Below are positions 37,676 through 47,501 of a stretch of 64,000 bases of DNA, piece after piece (position 1 is the stretch's first letter; every line of letters starts with the position of its first letter). The stretch spans positions 1-64,000 of the forward strand of contig ONCX01000019.1 in assembly GCA_900316455.1 (NCBI GenBank), read 5' to 3'. The notes beneath the pieces were generated by a model. The model saw nothing but the letters and a program-made list of their open reading frames with translations, searched no databases and was not told where the DNA came from. A program made the position numbers and the translations under genes. This stretch comes from an uncultured Eubacteriales bacterium. GTDB lineage: Bacteria; Bacillota; Clostridia; Oscillospirales; Acutalibacteraceae.

Positions 37676-38866
37676 ATGAATTTTAAGGAATTTAAGGAAA
37701 AATCAAAAAAAAGGCTGCTTGCGTATTGGTACAGAACAATGCGTAACAGCATTCCCATGGATAACAATACAGTTCTTTTTTTCACCTTTCAGGGCAAATA
37801 CACCTGCAATCCCAAATACATCTGCCGCAGGCTTCACGAAGCCGCGCCGGAAATAAGGTGCGTATGGGTGGTAATGAGCGAAGATGAAAGGGCGGAATTT
37901 CCGGATTTCACCAGCACGGTTCTCTTTGGCTCTTCCGAGTATTACAGGGCGGTGTACGGCGCGAAGGTGCTTGTGGATAACGGATTCAATTTTGTCAAGC
38001 AGCCGGTCGAAAAGAAAAAGGGACAATATTACGTCGAGACAATGCACGGCTCGCTTGGCATAAAGCGAATAGACGCTTCATCCAATTCCAACAAAAAGCG
38101 CAACAAAATAGGCGTGCGCTGCGGCGAGATTTCGGATTACATCATTTCAAACAGCGATTTTGAGAACGACGTTTACAGAAGCTCATTCTGGGAAAAAACG
38201 CCCATACTCATGTACGGACACGCGAGGAACGATATCCTGATAAACGGCAGGGACGACGTTCCCGACGGCGATCTCAACGAAAAGGTGAGAAGCTTTTACG
38301 GATTGCCCCACGACGCAAAACTTGCCCTTTACGCGCCGACATTTGCGCGGGAGGCTTCAAAGGAATTCGAGGAATTCGACGCGGGATTGCTGAGGGACTG
38401 CCTGACGGAGCGTTTCGGCGGGAAATGGTACATTCTCAAACGGCTCCACCCGAGAGACGCGAGAAACCGCAAAGTCAGCGCGGACAGCGATTTCATTCTC
38501 GACGGCAATCTTTACACCGACATACAGGAATTGATGGTTGCCATAGACTTTGCAGTAACGGATTATTCGAGCTGGATTTTCGACTATGTTGTTACGAAAA
38601 AGCCCGGAATGATATATGCCCCCGACCTTGAGGAATATCAGAACAGCACCGGGTTCTATTATCCTATAACATCAGTTCCGTTCCCTCTTGCAACGGACAA
38701 TTCCTCGGTGAGAGAGATAATAAGGGATTTTGACGAAGAAAAGTACGTCGATGACGTGGATAAATTCCTTGAGGGAAAGGGCTGTGTGGACGACGGCAGA
38801 GCTTCTGAGAGAGCCGCAAAGATGATAATTGATCTTACAAAGGACAGACTGCCGGAGATAAAATAG
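37676..38866 (+). CDS. CDP-glycerol glycerophosphotransferase family protein
   Basis: 396 residues of the TagB/TagF type. TMHGSLGIKRID, MYGHARNDILIN, LALYAPTFARE, LKRLHPRDARN and FAVTDYSSWIFDYVVTKKP are the conserved blocks around the catalytic histidines and CDP-alcohol site. It would add one or more glycerol-phosphate (or ribitol-phosphate) units. Starts 4 bases after the pyruvyl transferase stop. Confidence 0.93.
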   Translation: MNFKEFKEKSKKRLLAYWYRTMRNSIPMDNNTVLFFTFQGKYTCNPKYICRRLHEAAPEIRCVWVVMSEDERAEFPDFTSTVLFGSSEYYRAVYGAKVLVDNGFNFVKQPVEKKKGQYYVETMHGSLGIKRIDASSNSNKKRNKIGVRCGEISDYIISNSDFENDVYRSSFWEKTPILMYGHARNDILINGRDDVPDGDLNEKVRSFYGLPHDAKLALYAPTFAREASKEFEEFDAGLLRDCLTERFGGKWYILKRLHPRDARNRKVSADSDFILDGNLYTDIQELMVAIDFAVTDYSSWIFDYVVTKKPGMIYAPDLEEYQNSTGFYYPITSVPFPLATDNSSVREIIRDFDEEKYVDDVDKFLEGKGCVDDGRASERAAKMIIDLTKDRLPEIK

Positions 38867-38893
38867 CTCCGCGGCGGATTATGAGGTGATGAT

Positions 38894-39904
38894 TTGGATA
38901 AGGTTGCAAACAGCAAAAAGATATTGAGCGTTTCAATAGCAAGCTACAATGTGGAGAAATTTCTTGATCAAACCCTGGAATCGTGCCTTGTTCCGGAGAT
39001 AATGGACAGGCTTGAGGTCATTATAGTCAATGACGGTTCAAAGGACGGTACGGCTGACGTTGCGAAAAAATACACGGAAAAATGGCCGGACACATTTATT
39101 CTGGTTGATAAGGAAAACGGAGGCTACGGCTCCACCGTCAACGCTGGAATAAAAACAGCGACTGGCAAGTACTTCCGTCTGCTCGATGGCGACGATTGGT
39201 TTGACAAGGACGGACTGAGGGAATTCATAGGTATCCTTGAGCAAGCTCAGGAGGATATGGTAATAGCCCGTTTCCGCAGGGTGTTCGAGTCGGACGGTCA
39301 CACGGAGGAGCGCGACGAGGGCGAAAATGTTCCGTTTGTCACGGGAACATTTGACGAACTTCCCGACAAGGCGTGGTTTACAATGCACGCAATTACCTAC
39401 CGCACGTCGCTGCTTAAAGAAAACAATGTTACAATTACAGAACACTGCTTCTATACCGATCAGGAATACGATCTGCTGCCGCTGAGATGGGTGAATACGG
39501 TGAGAATCGCTCCCGTGACCGTCTACTGTTACCGCATAGGCAGGGGCGAACAGAGCGTAAGTATAGCCGGACTGGAAAAGCATTACAATGAACAGACGAT
39601 AGTGCTTAAAAAGCTTTACAATGTATATTCCGACGTTCATAAAAGACAGAACAAAAAGGACAATTATATCTACAAATACTTTGTCAAGCGCACACGCTTT
39701 CAGATAAGGACATATCTTGTAATTTCCAAGTCGGAGCAGCACAAAAAAGAGCTTGTTGATTTCATGAATTACCTGAAAGCGCAGCAGCCGGATATATACG
39801 GCGACCTGTTAAAACAGTCGAAGTTTGTCAAGCTGCTTGTGTGGAGCAATTTCGCGGCGTATGGCGCGCTTCATTTTCTTATGCTGAAAAAATACAGATA
39901 TTGA
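38894..39904 (+). CDS. Family 2 glycosyltransferase
   Basis: 336 residues. GT-A fold with SVSIASYNVEKFLDQTLES at the start, VIIVNDGSKDGTADVAKKY (nucleotide site) and RLLDGDDWFDKDGL (DXD motif). Start is TTG at 38894 with GAGGTGA upstream. Sugar specificity cannot be read. It is followed by a hairpin that separates it from the beta-helix gene. Confidence 0.93.
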   Translation: MDKVANSKKILSVSIASYNVEKFLDQTLESCLVPEIMDRLEVIIVNDGSKDGTADVAKKYTEKWPDTFILVDKENGGYGSTVNAGIKTATGKYFRLLDGDDWFDKDGLREFIGILEQAQEDMVIARFRRVFESDGHTEERDEGENVPFVTGTFDELPDKAWFTMHAITYRTSLLKENNVTITEHCFYTDQEYDLLPLRWVNTVRIAPVTVYCYRIGRGEQSVSIAGLEKHYNEQTIVLKKLYNVYSDVHKRQNKKDNYIYKYFVKRTRFQIRTYLVISKSEQHKKELVDFMNYLKAQQPDIYGDLLKQSKFVKLLVWSNFAAYGALHFLMLKKYRY

Positions 39905-39914
39905 TTCAATGTGA

Positions 39915-39951
39915 TAAGCCTCCTTAAAAGCCAGTACTTTAAGGAGGCTTA
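39915..39951 (+). terminator. Strong hairpin after the GT2 gene
   Basis: Perfect 14-bp stem (39915-39928 with 39938-39951) with a short loop. No T-run follows, so it may be a factor-dependent stop, an RNA-processing or stabilising hairpin rather than a classical terminator. It carries an AAGGAGG motif in its 3' arm that is not close to any start. Confidence 0.5.
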
Positions 39952-39989
39952 GCGAGGTTATACAGCTTTTTTGGAAAAGAGGTGAGTGT

Positions 39990-42515
39990 GTGAAAAGATT
40001 TGCGGCTCTGTTGATTCTTGCAGCTTTTTTGGGAATTATTTTACATGATATTCCTCAAGCAGCTGCGGCGGGAAACGATAATAAATCGGGAGTGACAATT
40101 TCAGCCGAAAGCTTCGGCGCGTGCGGCTATGACGAAGAGGACGACAGGCTGGCGATTCAGAATGCCCTGAATTATGCGCGTTACAACGCGACCGCGGAAA
40201 ATCCTGTTACCGTAACGGTAGGGGACGGCACGTACCTTTTCAGCGACAGTCTGCTGATCTATTCGCACACACGCCTGATTCTCAGCGACGGGGCGGTGTT
40301 CGGTTTCTGGAATTCGCCCGAGGGAGTGATACTTCAGGGCGGACACGGAAAAAACGTCGGTTACGATAACCTTACCGATGTTGTGATAAGCGGAGGAACG
40401 TGGCGCGGGAACGCCGCGGCGACAGGCGCTCACACCGAGCTTATAGGATTCAAGTGCGCCAGCGACATAACGATAACAGGACTCAGAATGGAGGATTCCT
40501 CCGATCATTTCATAATGCTGACCGGAACGCGTGACGCGGTAGTGAGGAACTGTTCGTTCAGCGGTCACGTTTCACTCAGCTCCATAGATCAGTTTACCAA
40601 GGAAGCCGTGCATATAGACTTCCTTCCGATGAATGACGAAAAAATGTTCCCATCGAAGAATATCACTGTGGAGGATTGCGCGTTCGACAGGGTTTCAAGC
40701 GGCGTAGGCACGCATCACTACGGCTATGGCAGCTATGAAACGAATATCACGGTACGCAGGTGTACATTTACGGGTTTGCTTCACAACTGCATTAATTCAT
40801 ACAGCATAACGGGGCTTTCCGTGAATAACTGCAGGGCATTCGGCTGCGAATCGTTTCTATGGATGCGGTGTTCTCAGGGGAGCTTTGATTCGGACAGCAT
40901 ATCCGACTGCGGCTACAGGTGCTTTCTGGTGCAGGACGGCAGCTGCTTCAGGCTTACAAACAGCGTAATAAGGAATATCAACGGACCTGAGAATAAGCCG
41001 ATAGCGGTTCTTGCCTCTGACTCGGCGGCGCTGCTGGAGGGAAACAGCATTTCAAACGTAAGCGGAGTAGCAGTCAGAGTCAAAAACAGCGACAGATTCT
41101 CTGTGATAAGACGAAATATTATTTCTGACGCGGAGGAGCAAGGGATATTTGTTTCGGATACTTCCGCGTTCATAGAGGACAATATCATATCCGATTGCAA
41201 GGGAATATGGGCTGACAATTGTAAAAGCGAAATAAGAAGCAACGTCGTCAGCAGATGCTATTACGGAATATCGGATCACACAGGGACATCTCATATATAC
41301 AATAATACCGTCCGCGAAACGACAGGCTACGGAATAAAAATAACCGGAAGCGAAGAAAAAAACGGCAGCTCGGTTGTGGAGGGCAATTCCATAGCGCTGT
41401 GCGGCAAGGCGGCAATTCGTGTGGGAACCAACTGCTCCGGCTGCGTAATAAGGGATAACTGCGCGGGGCAGCCGTTTGAACTTTCCTACTCGAAATGGTC
41501 CGGCATAGAGATATACGGCAACGGCGAGAACCCGCCGCCGGATACGCCCTCAGTGCGGTATTCGGTTGACGGTAACGGAGCGACTCTTAAATGGGACAAG
41601 GTTAACGGTGCGGCGTATTACGTGGTATGTGAAGTGAGCGGTGACGACGATTCGCTTATCAGACTTGCCGCCACCGGAGAGAACAGCTATAGGCTGAATT
41701 ATCCGGTGAAGGATGAAAAGCGCGTATTTCTTGTGTTGAGCGTGGGAGCGGACGGTTCGGAATGCTTTTACACGATACCCTCAAATTCCGTGAGGATAAG
41801 ATACAGGGGAATGAAAAAAGAATTTAAGCCGTTTTCGGAATTAAGCAGAGACAGCGCGAAAAATCCCGTAATCATGCAGTCTGGGAATATTACGGTGACA
41901 GAGGACGGAATAGCTTCATTGGGAGTCGCGGCGGAGAAGGAATATCAGGAATACCGGTGGTATTTCAGAAAAAAAGGCTTTCTCGGCTGGTGCTTCTGGA
42001 AAGGTCACGCGTCGCCGTGGGAATCGGTGATAGCGGCCGCTTCATGGGACGGAGCTGAATTTTTGTCAGTTGTGAGCGACGGCGTGGATAAATATTCAGC
42101 CCTGCCTGTAACGATATCTGTCAACCGTCCGTTGAGAATCGTATCGGAACCTGCTGACGTCCGCGCTTTTGACGGGGACGAAGTAAAATTCCTGCTGAAG
42201 GCAGCCGGAAGCGCGAAAAGGCATTATCAGTGGTATTATAAAAAAGCCGGCGCCGCTGAATGGAGCGTATGGAAAGGGCACAATGAACCGTTGCTTGTCG
42301 CGGTTGCGAATGAATCGTGGCAGGATATGCAGGTCAAATGCATAGTGACTGACGACAACGGCGGCAAAGTTGAATCGAGAATATTGAGCGTCAGGATAAT
42401 TCAGCCTGAGCAGGTCGCGGAAGAATATCCGGAGGAACAGGAGGCTTCCGACGAGTCGGTTGAAGAGGAATCCTGTTCCGGAGAATATAACAGCGAAGAA
42501 CCCGAATCCAAATAA
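39990..42515 (+). CDS. Secreted right-handed beta-helix protein with Ig-like modules
   Basis: 841 residues from a GTG at 39990 (AGAGGTGAG upstream). Signal peptide about 1-28. Residues about 30-510 are a parallel beta-helix of pectate-lyase/NosD type: the GACGYDEEDDRLAIQNAL opening is common in phage and polysaccharide-lyase folds, followed by many short V-x-x-N/D-x-x-I turns. A fibronectin-type-III-like domain follows (about 515-605), then two Ig-like modules of the kind in the 24-kb protein (YRWYFRKKGFLGW; YQWYYKKAGAAEWS) and an acidic E/S-rich tail. In the middle of a polysaccharide locus it could be a lyase, epimerase or acting on the polymer; the catalytic residues were not identified. 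Confidence 0.85.
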   Translation: MKRFAALLILAAFLGIILHDIPQAAAAGNDNKSGVTISAESFGACGYDEEDDRLAIQNALNYARYNATAENPVTVTVGDGTYLFSDSLLIYSHTRLILSDGAVFGFWNSPEGVILQGGHGKNVGYDNLTDVVISGGTWRGNAAATGAHTELIGFKCASDITITGLRMEDSSDHFIMLTGTRDAVVRNCSFSGHVSLSSIDQFTKEAVHIDFLPMNDEKMFPSKNITVEDCAFDRVSSGVGTHHYGYGSYETNITVRRCTFTGLLHNCINSYSITGLSVNNCRAFGCESFLWMRCSQGSFDSDSISDCGYRCFLVQDGSCFRLTNSVIRNINGPENKPIAVLASDSAALLEGNSISNVSGVAVRVKNSDRFSVIRRNIISDAEEQGIFVSDTSAFIEDNIISDCKGIWADNCKSEIRSNVVSRCYYGISDHTGTSHIYNNTVRETTGYGIKITGSEEKNGSSVVEGNSIALCGKAAIRVGTNCSGCVIRDNCAGQPFELSYSKWSGIEIYGNGENPPPDTPSVRYSVDGNGATLKWDKVNGAAYYVVCEVSGDDDSLIRLAATGENSYRLNYPVKDEKRVFLVLSVGADGSECFYTIPSNSVRIRYRGMKKEFKPFSELSRDSAKNPVIMQSGNITVTEDGIASLGVAAEKEYQEYRWYFRKKGFLGWCFWKGHASPWESVIAAASWDGAEFLSVVSDGVDKYSALPVTISVNRPLRIVSEPADVRAFDGDEVKFLLKAAGSAKRHYQWYYKKAGAAEWSVWKGHNEPLLVAVANESWQDMQVKCIVTDDNGGKVESRILSVRIIQPEQVAEEYPEEQEASDESVEEESCSGEYNSEEPESK

Positions 42516-42536
42516 ATAAATGTCAGGAAGAATCAA

Positions 42537-44012
42537 ATGAAGAAACAGAAATCTCTCAAAAAGAATTTTATATACAATACATTTCTCACGATGTCAAACT
42601 TCATCTTTCCTCTTATAACATTTCCATATGTTTCCCGAATACTCATGCCGTCGGGAACCGGAAGGGTGTCGTTTGCAATGTCGCTAATATCATACTTTAC
42701 CATGCTGTCGCAGCTTGGAATGCCTACTTACGGCATACGCACCTGCTCCAAGGTGAGAGGCAACCGTGAGAAGCTGACCCGCACGGCTCATGAGCTTCTG
42801 GCAATAAATCTTATTATGTGCGCGGTGTCATACACGCTGCTTGCCCTTGCCCTGATATTCGTCCCTGCGCTTCATGACGACAGGCTGCTGTATATCATTG
42901 TCAGCTCAACGATACTGCTGACTTCTATAGGCATGGAATGGCTTTATAAGGCTCTCGAACAGTACAGGTATATTGCTGTGCGTTCAATCGTATTCAAATT
43001 CATAGCTCTTGCCGCCATGTTCCTGCTGGTTCATACCCAAAAGGATTGTGTGATATATGGCGGAATAGCAATATTTGCTTCCTCGGCTTCAAATATATTT
43101 AATTTTATAAATGTCCATAAATATATTGACTTAAAACCGGTTGGCAATTACAATATAAAGAGACACTTAAAGCCTGTGGCAATATTCTTTGCCATGGCAT
43201 GCGCGACGACCTTGTATACCCACATGGATACGCTCATGCTTGGTTTTATGCTGTCAAAGAATGAAGTAGGATATTATAACGCGGCTGTCAGAATCAAGGT
43301 TATCCTGGTGAGCATAGTGACGTCGCTGGGCGCGGTGCTTCTTCCGAGATCCTCATATCTTATTCAGAAGAAGCAGTGGAACAAGTTCCGCGTTGTCAGC
43401 AGAAAGGCGCTGGATTTTGTATTTATTCTTTCCTCCGGGCTGATGCTTTATTTCATTCTTTACGCGAGATTCGGTATAATGCTTCTTTCCGGCGGATATT
43501 ACGAGCCTGCGATTGTACCGATGCAGATAATAATGCCCACGCTGCTTTTTATAGGAGTCACCAATGTTACAGGAATTCAGATAATGGTTCCGATGGGCAA
43601 GGAAAGATCAGTACTTATGTCGGAAATCGCGGGACTTGTCGTTAACCTTATAATCAATACCATGCTTATCCCGCGAATGGCTTCAACCGGAGCCGCTATA
43701 GGTACGCTCGCGGCAGAGTTTACAGTGCTTATGGTTCAGTATTTCGCGATGAGAGGCGAGATTTCACACGCGTTCCACGCAGTATCCTACTGGAAAATAA
43801 TTCTCGGACTTGTCGCCGGAACAGTCTGCTCGTTCTGGATAGGATTCCTTGGTCTGAGTAACTTCCTGACGTTGGCGTTCACCTCCATTGCGTTTTTCGG
43901 AGCATACGCGGCAGTTCTTCTTTTCACGCGTGAATGGCTGGCTTGCGATCTGATGAATCAGTTTGTCAAGAAGTTCAATAGAATGGTCGGAAAATCAGAA
44001 AAGAGAGCGTGA
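42537..44012 (+). CDS. Wzx-type oligosaccharide flippase
   Basis: 491-residue polytopic protein (about 12-14 segments) of the polysaccharide transporter family. The N-terminal KNFIYNTFLTMSNFIFPLIT and FPYVSRILMPSGTGRVSFA match Wzx/RfbX proteins, which flip the undecaprenyl-linked repeat unit. It precedes the polymerase gene, as in Wzx/Wzy loci. Start at 42537. Confidence 0.93.
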   Translation: MKKQKSLKKNFIYNTFLTMSNFIFPLITFPYVSRILMPSGTGRVSFAMSLISYFTMLSQLGMPTYGIRTCSKVRGNREKLTRTAHELLAINLIMCAVSYTLLALALIFVPALHDDRLLYIIVSSTILLTSIGMEWLYKALEQYRYIAVRSIVFKFIALAAMFLLVHTQKDCVIYGGIAIFASSASNIFNFINVHKYIDLKPVGNYNIKRHLKPVAIFFAMACATTLYTHMDTLMLGFMLSKNEVGYYNAAVRIKVILVSIVTSLGAVLLPRSSYLIQKKQWNKFRVVSRKALDFVFILSSGLMLYFILYARFGIMLLSGGYYEPAIVPMQIIMPTLLFIGVTNVTGIQIMVPMGKERSVLMSEIAGLVVNLIINTMLIPRMASTGAAIGTLAAEFTVLMVQYFAMRGEISHAFHAVSYWKIILGLVAGTVCSFWIGFLGLSNFLTLAFTSIAFFGAYAAVLLFTREWLACDLMNQFVKKFNRMVGKSEKRA

Positions 44013-44039
44013 ACATTATAGTTTGAGAGGAGTGATCCG

Positions 44040-45266
44040 ATGCAGGAAAAAAAGCTTATGATAAATGTATCTGTTCCTGTTGTAGCGGTCTACATTCTGG
44101 CGGTTACGTTTGTTTTTGAAATGCGTTCTGTCTGGACGACTATACCGAGATTCGGAATGATCAACAATCTGCTTCTGCTATCTCTTGTCGTCGGCACATT
44201 GCTCTATGTGCTTTCGAGAAAAAACTATCACGGACATTTTCTGAACGGAATAATTACTACAGTCGGTTTAGCAGGATATTTTTTTATTTATTATTTTTAT
44301 GATCAGTATATATACGGATATTCTTCCGAGCTTCTTCTCAAAATCATACTCAGGCTGTGCTGTATATGTCTGCTTTGCTTTGCCATGAGGGAAGAGCATA
44401 AACAGAAGCTGTTTGAGACTGTAGAAAATATAGTGCTGATTATTGCCTCGGTTTCGCTATTTTTCTGGATATTCGGATCATTGCTTGGTGTACTCAATCC
44501 CAGCGGTATCGAATACACCACATGGATAGTAGACGGCAGGGAAACCGCCATAAACAAGTATTACAACCTGTATTTTGAGACCCAGACACAGAATTTTTTT
44601 GGCGCGAAGATAATGCGTAACAGCGCGATATTCACCGAAGGTCCGATGTGCAGCTTTATGTTCTGCTATGCGATATTTATTGAACTTTTCAAGAAGAAGC
44701 ACAGCGATTACAAAAAGATCATACTGCTGTCAATTGCCGTATTATCCACTTTTTCCACAACGGGATATGTTATTGTCATAGCGGCGCTTTTCATAAAGTA
44801 TATGCTGACCCGCACTCACAATAAGCTGGAGTTTATACTGAGAATTGTGTTGATCCCAGTGGTACTGATAGCGGTTGTGATTGTTTTTGAATATCTTCTG
44901 GAAAGCAAGCTGGAAACAACGTCCGGCTCGACGCGTATAGATGACTTTGTAGCCGGATTATGCGCGTGGCGGGATCAACCGCTGATGGGCAACGGATTCA
45001 ACAATTCAACGTCCATAATTCAGTATATGAGTACAAACCGCATGAACAACACGGGACTTTCCAATTCTCTTGTACAGATGCTTGCCTATGGCGGGTTGTA
45101 TATTATTGTGCCGTATGTGGGCGCGTCGGCTTACGGAATATACAAGATAGCAAGAAGACGCGATTGGAATGAATTCGCGTTTGTGATTATGTTTATTATA
45201 ATGTTCATCTTTACGATTACGTCATTCCAAATGCTGTCGATGTTTTCTTTCTTATCTATCATATGA
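44040..45266 (+). CDS. O-antigen polymerase (Wzy)-like membrane protein
   Basis: 408 residues with about ten membrane segments. Wzy families have little sequence identity, so the call rests on topology, the position between Wzx and Glf, and a periplasmic loop with the GNGFNNSTS region resembling Wzy_C. It would join repeat units on the outer face. GAGGAG precedes the ATG. The end is hydrophobic (FSFLSII) and short; whether a few terminal residues are missing cannot be judged. Confidence 0.75.
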   Translation: MQEKKLMINVSVPVVAVYILAVTFVFEMRSVWTTIPRFGMINNLLLLSLVVGTLLYVLSRKNYHGHFLNGIITTVGLAGYFFIYYFYDQYIYGYSSELLLKIILRLCCICLLCFAMREEHKQKLFETVENIVLIIASVSLFFWIFGSLLGVLNPSGIEYTTWIVDGRETAINKYYNLYFETQTQNFFGAKIMRNSAIFTEGPMCSFMFCYAIFIELFKKKHSDYKKIILLSIAVLSTFSTTGYVIVIAALFIKYMLTRTHNKLEFILRIVLIPVVLIAVVIVFEYLLESKLETTSGSTRIDDFVAGLCAWRDQPLMGNGFNNSTSIIQYMSTNRMNNTGLSNSLVQMLAYGGLYIIVPYVGASAYGIYKIARRRDWNEFAFVIMFIIMFIFTITSFQMLSMFSFLSII

Positions 45267-45303
45267 AAATATCGTCATTATAAAGAAATACCGGAGGTTA
45301 ATT

Positions 45304-46437
45304 ATGAATAATACCAGCGGAAAAAAATACGATTATCTTGTGGTAGGTTCCGGACTTTACGGAGCGGTATTTGCACATGAAGCCAAGGCGCACGGAAAAT
45401 CTGTCCTTATCGTTGACAAGCGCCCGAATATCGCCGGAAATGTATACACTGAGAATACAGAGGGCATAAACGTGCATGTTTACGGCGCGCATATTTTCCA
45501 TACCAACGACAAGAGGGTATGGGAATACATAACGCGCTTTGCCGAGTTCAACCGCTTTACCAATTCTCCGGTAGCCAATTACAAGGGCGAGCTTTACTCG
45601 CTGCCGTTCAACATGTACACGTTCAACAAGATGTGGGGCGTGGTTACGCCGGAGGAAGCTGAGGCAAAGATCAACGAGCAGCGCGGCGAGATAACAGGCG
45701 TTCCCAAGAACCTTGAAGAACAGGCGATATCGCTTGTGGGGCGCGACATATTTGAAAAGCTCATTAAGGGCTACACGGAAAAGCAGTGGGGAAGGGACTG
45801 CAGCGAGCTGCCGGCGTTTATCATCAAGCGTCTGCCGTTCCGGCTTACATTTGACAACAACTATTTCAACGCGCTCTATCAGGGAATTCCGGTTGGCGGT
45901 TATACCAAGATGGTAGAGAATCTCATAGACGGCATTGAGGTCAGGCTTAACACGGATTATCTTGAGAACAAGGCGGAGCTTGACGCGCTTGCGGACAAGG
46001 TAATATATACTGGTCCGATAGACGCGTATTTCGGATATAAGCTTGGATATCTTGAGTACCGCAGCGTCCGCTTTGAGACTGAACTGCTTGATAAGCCGAA
46101 TTTCCAAGGCAATGCCGCCGTAAATTACACCGACCGCGAAACTCCGTGGACAAGGATCATCGAGCACAAATGGTTTGAATTCGGCAAGGACGCGCAGGGC
46201 AACGACCTGCCAAAGACTGTAATAAGCCGCGAATACAGCTCTGAATGGAAGCCTGGCGACGAGCCGTATTATCCGGTAAACGATGAGAAGAACGGAAAGC
46301 TTTATGAGCAATACAGGCAGCTTGCGGAAAAAGAGAGCGGCGTTATATTCGGCGGCAGGCTGGGTCAGTATAAGTATTACGACATGGATCAGGTTATAGC
46401 CGCGGCGCTTGACTGCTGCGACAGAGAGCTTGTCTGA
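45304..46437 (+). CDS. glf: UDP-galactopyranose mutase
   Basis: Flavoenzyme that makes UDP-galactofuranose. FAD-binding YDYLVVGSGLYGAVFAHEA, VDKRPNIAGNVY, the core ENTEGINVHVYGAHIFHTND, FNRFTNSPVANYKGELYSLP and the C-terminal GRLGQYKYYDMDQV are diagnostic. 377 residues. GGAGG precedes the ATG. Implies galactofuranose in the surface polymer. Confidence 0.97.
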   Translation: MNNTSGKKYDYLVVGSGLYGAVFAHEAKAHGKSVLIVDKRPNIAGNVYTENTEGINVHVYGAHIFHTNDKRVWEYITRFAEFNRFTNSPVANYKGELYSLPFNMYTFNKMWGVVTPEEAEAKINEQRGEITGVPKNLEEQAISLVGRDIFEKLIKGYTEKQWGRDCSELPAFIIKRLPFRLTFDNNYFNALYQGIPVGGYTKMVENLIDGIEVRLNTDYLENKAELDALADKVIYTGPIDAYFGYKLGYLEYRSVRFETELLDKPNFQGNAAVNYTDRETPWTRIIEHKWFEFGKDAQGNDLPKTVISREYSSEWKPGDEPYYPVNDEKNGKLYEQYRQLAEKESGVIFGGRLGQYKYYDMDQVIAAALDCCDRELV

Positions 46438-46450
46438 GGAGAATAACGAC

Positions 46451-47446
46451 ATGACGGATATGAAAAAATTTGAAGGAAAAAATATACTTATAACCGGAGC
46501 GACGGGACTTATCGGACGCACGCTTATCAAGAAAATATTCGACTGGAACGAGAAAGCATCCGAGCCTATCGGCGTTACGGCGATGGTACGCAGCGATAAG
46601 AAGGCTCAGGCTGTTCTGGGCGGATATATTGACAGGGGACTGAAAATCATCACAGCCGACGTGAGAAGCGTCAGACCGGAGAACGTGGGAGCGGATTACA
46701 TAATTCACGCCGCGAGCCAGACCTCCAGCAAGGCGTTCATTGAAACGCCTGTGGAAACCGTGATGACAGCCGTTGAAGGCACTGTGAACATGCTTGAGTT
46801 TGCGCGTGCGAACAATGCAAAGGGATTTGTTTACCTGTCGAGCATGGAGGTCTATGGAACCCCGTCCACCGATGAGAAGATAGACGAAAAGCATTCCACA
46901 AATCTCGATACTATGTCGGTGCGTACATGCTATCCGGAGAGCAAGAGAATGTGCGAGAGTCTTTGCGCCTCATACGCGTCGGAATACGGAGTTCCGGCAA
47001 TGGTAGTGCGTCTCACGCAGACCTTCGGTCCGGGGGTCGAATACAATGACGGCAGGGTGTTTGCGGAATTTGCGCGCTGTGCCATCGAGGGCAGGAACAT
47101 AATTCTCAACACAAAAGGCGAAACAAAGCGGAATTACCTCTATACTGAGGACGCTGCCGACGCGATATTCACCGTGCTTGCCAACGGTACGGCAGGCGAG
47201 GCTTACAACGCCGCAAACGAGGACACCTACTGTTCGATATACGAAATGGCATGCCTTGTGGCTGAGGAATGCGCGGGGGGCAGGATAGAAGTCGAAATAA
47301 GGGAACGTCCCGACGCGGCGAAGCTTGGCTACGCGCCCACGCTTCACATGAATCTGGACACATCAAAGCTGCGTTCGCTCGGCTGGCAGCCTGTCACAGG
47401 TCTTGCCGACATGTACCGGAACATGATAGAATCCATCTCAAAATAA
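46451..47446 (+). CDS. NAD-dependent epimerase/dehydratase
   Basis: 331 residues from the ATG at 46451 (GAGGAG upstream; a frame start at 46409 overlaps glf). Rossmann NAD site ILITGATGLIGRTLIKKI, catalytic YPESK, and VYLSSMEVYGTPS. Extended SDR of the UDP-sugar type; product unknown. Last gene of the locus before a strong terminator. Confidence 0.93.
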   Translation: MTDMKKFEGKNILITGATGLIGRTLIKKIFDWNEKASEPIGVTAMVRSDKKAQAVLGGYIDRGLKIITADVRSVRPENVGADYIIHAASQTSSKAFIETPVETVMTAVEGTVNMLEFARANNAKGFVYLSSMEVYGTPSTDEKIDEKHSTNLDTMSVRTCYPESKRMCESLCASYASEYGVPAMVVRLTQTFGPGVEYNDGRVFAEFARCAIEGRNIILNTKGETKRNYLYTEDAADAIFTVLANGTAGEAYNAANEDTYCSIYEMACLVAEECAGGRIEVEIRERPDAAKLGYAPTLHMNLDTSKLRSLGWQPVTGLADMYRNMIESISK

Positions 47447-47451
47447 AAAAG

Positions 47452-47500
47452 AACAGTGTGCTTCTGACTGATATTTCAGTACGGCACACTGTTTTTTTTT
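47452..47500. terminator. Bidirectional terminator at the end of the polysaccharide locus
   Basis: AACAGTGTGC (47452-47461) pairs with GCACACTGTT (47484-47493), followed by a run of T. It lies between the epimerase gene and the convergent phage-like regulator. Confidence 0.9.
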
Positions 47501-47501
47501 A

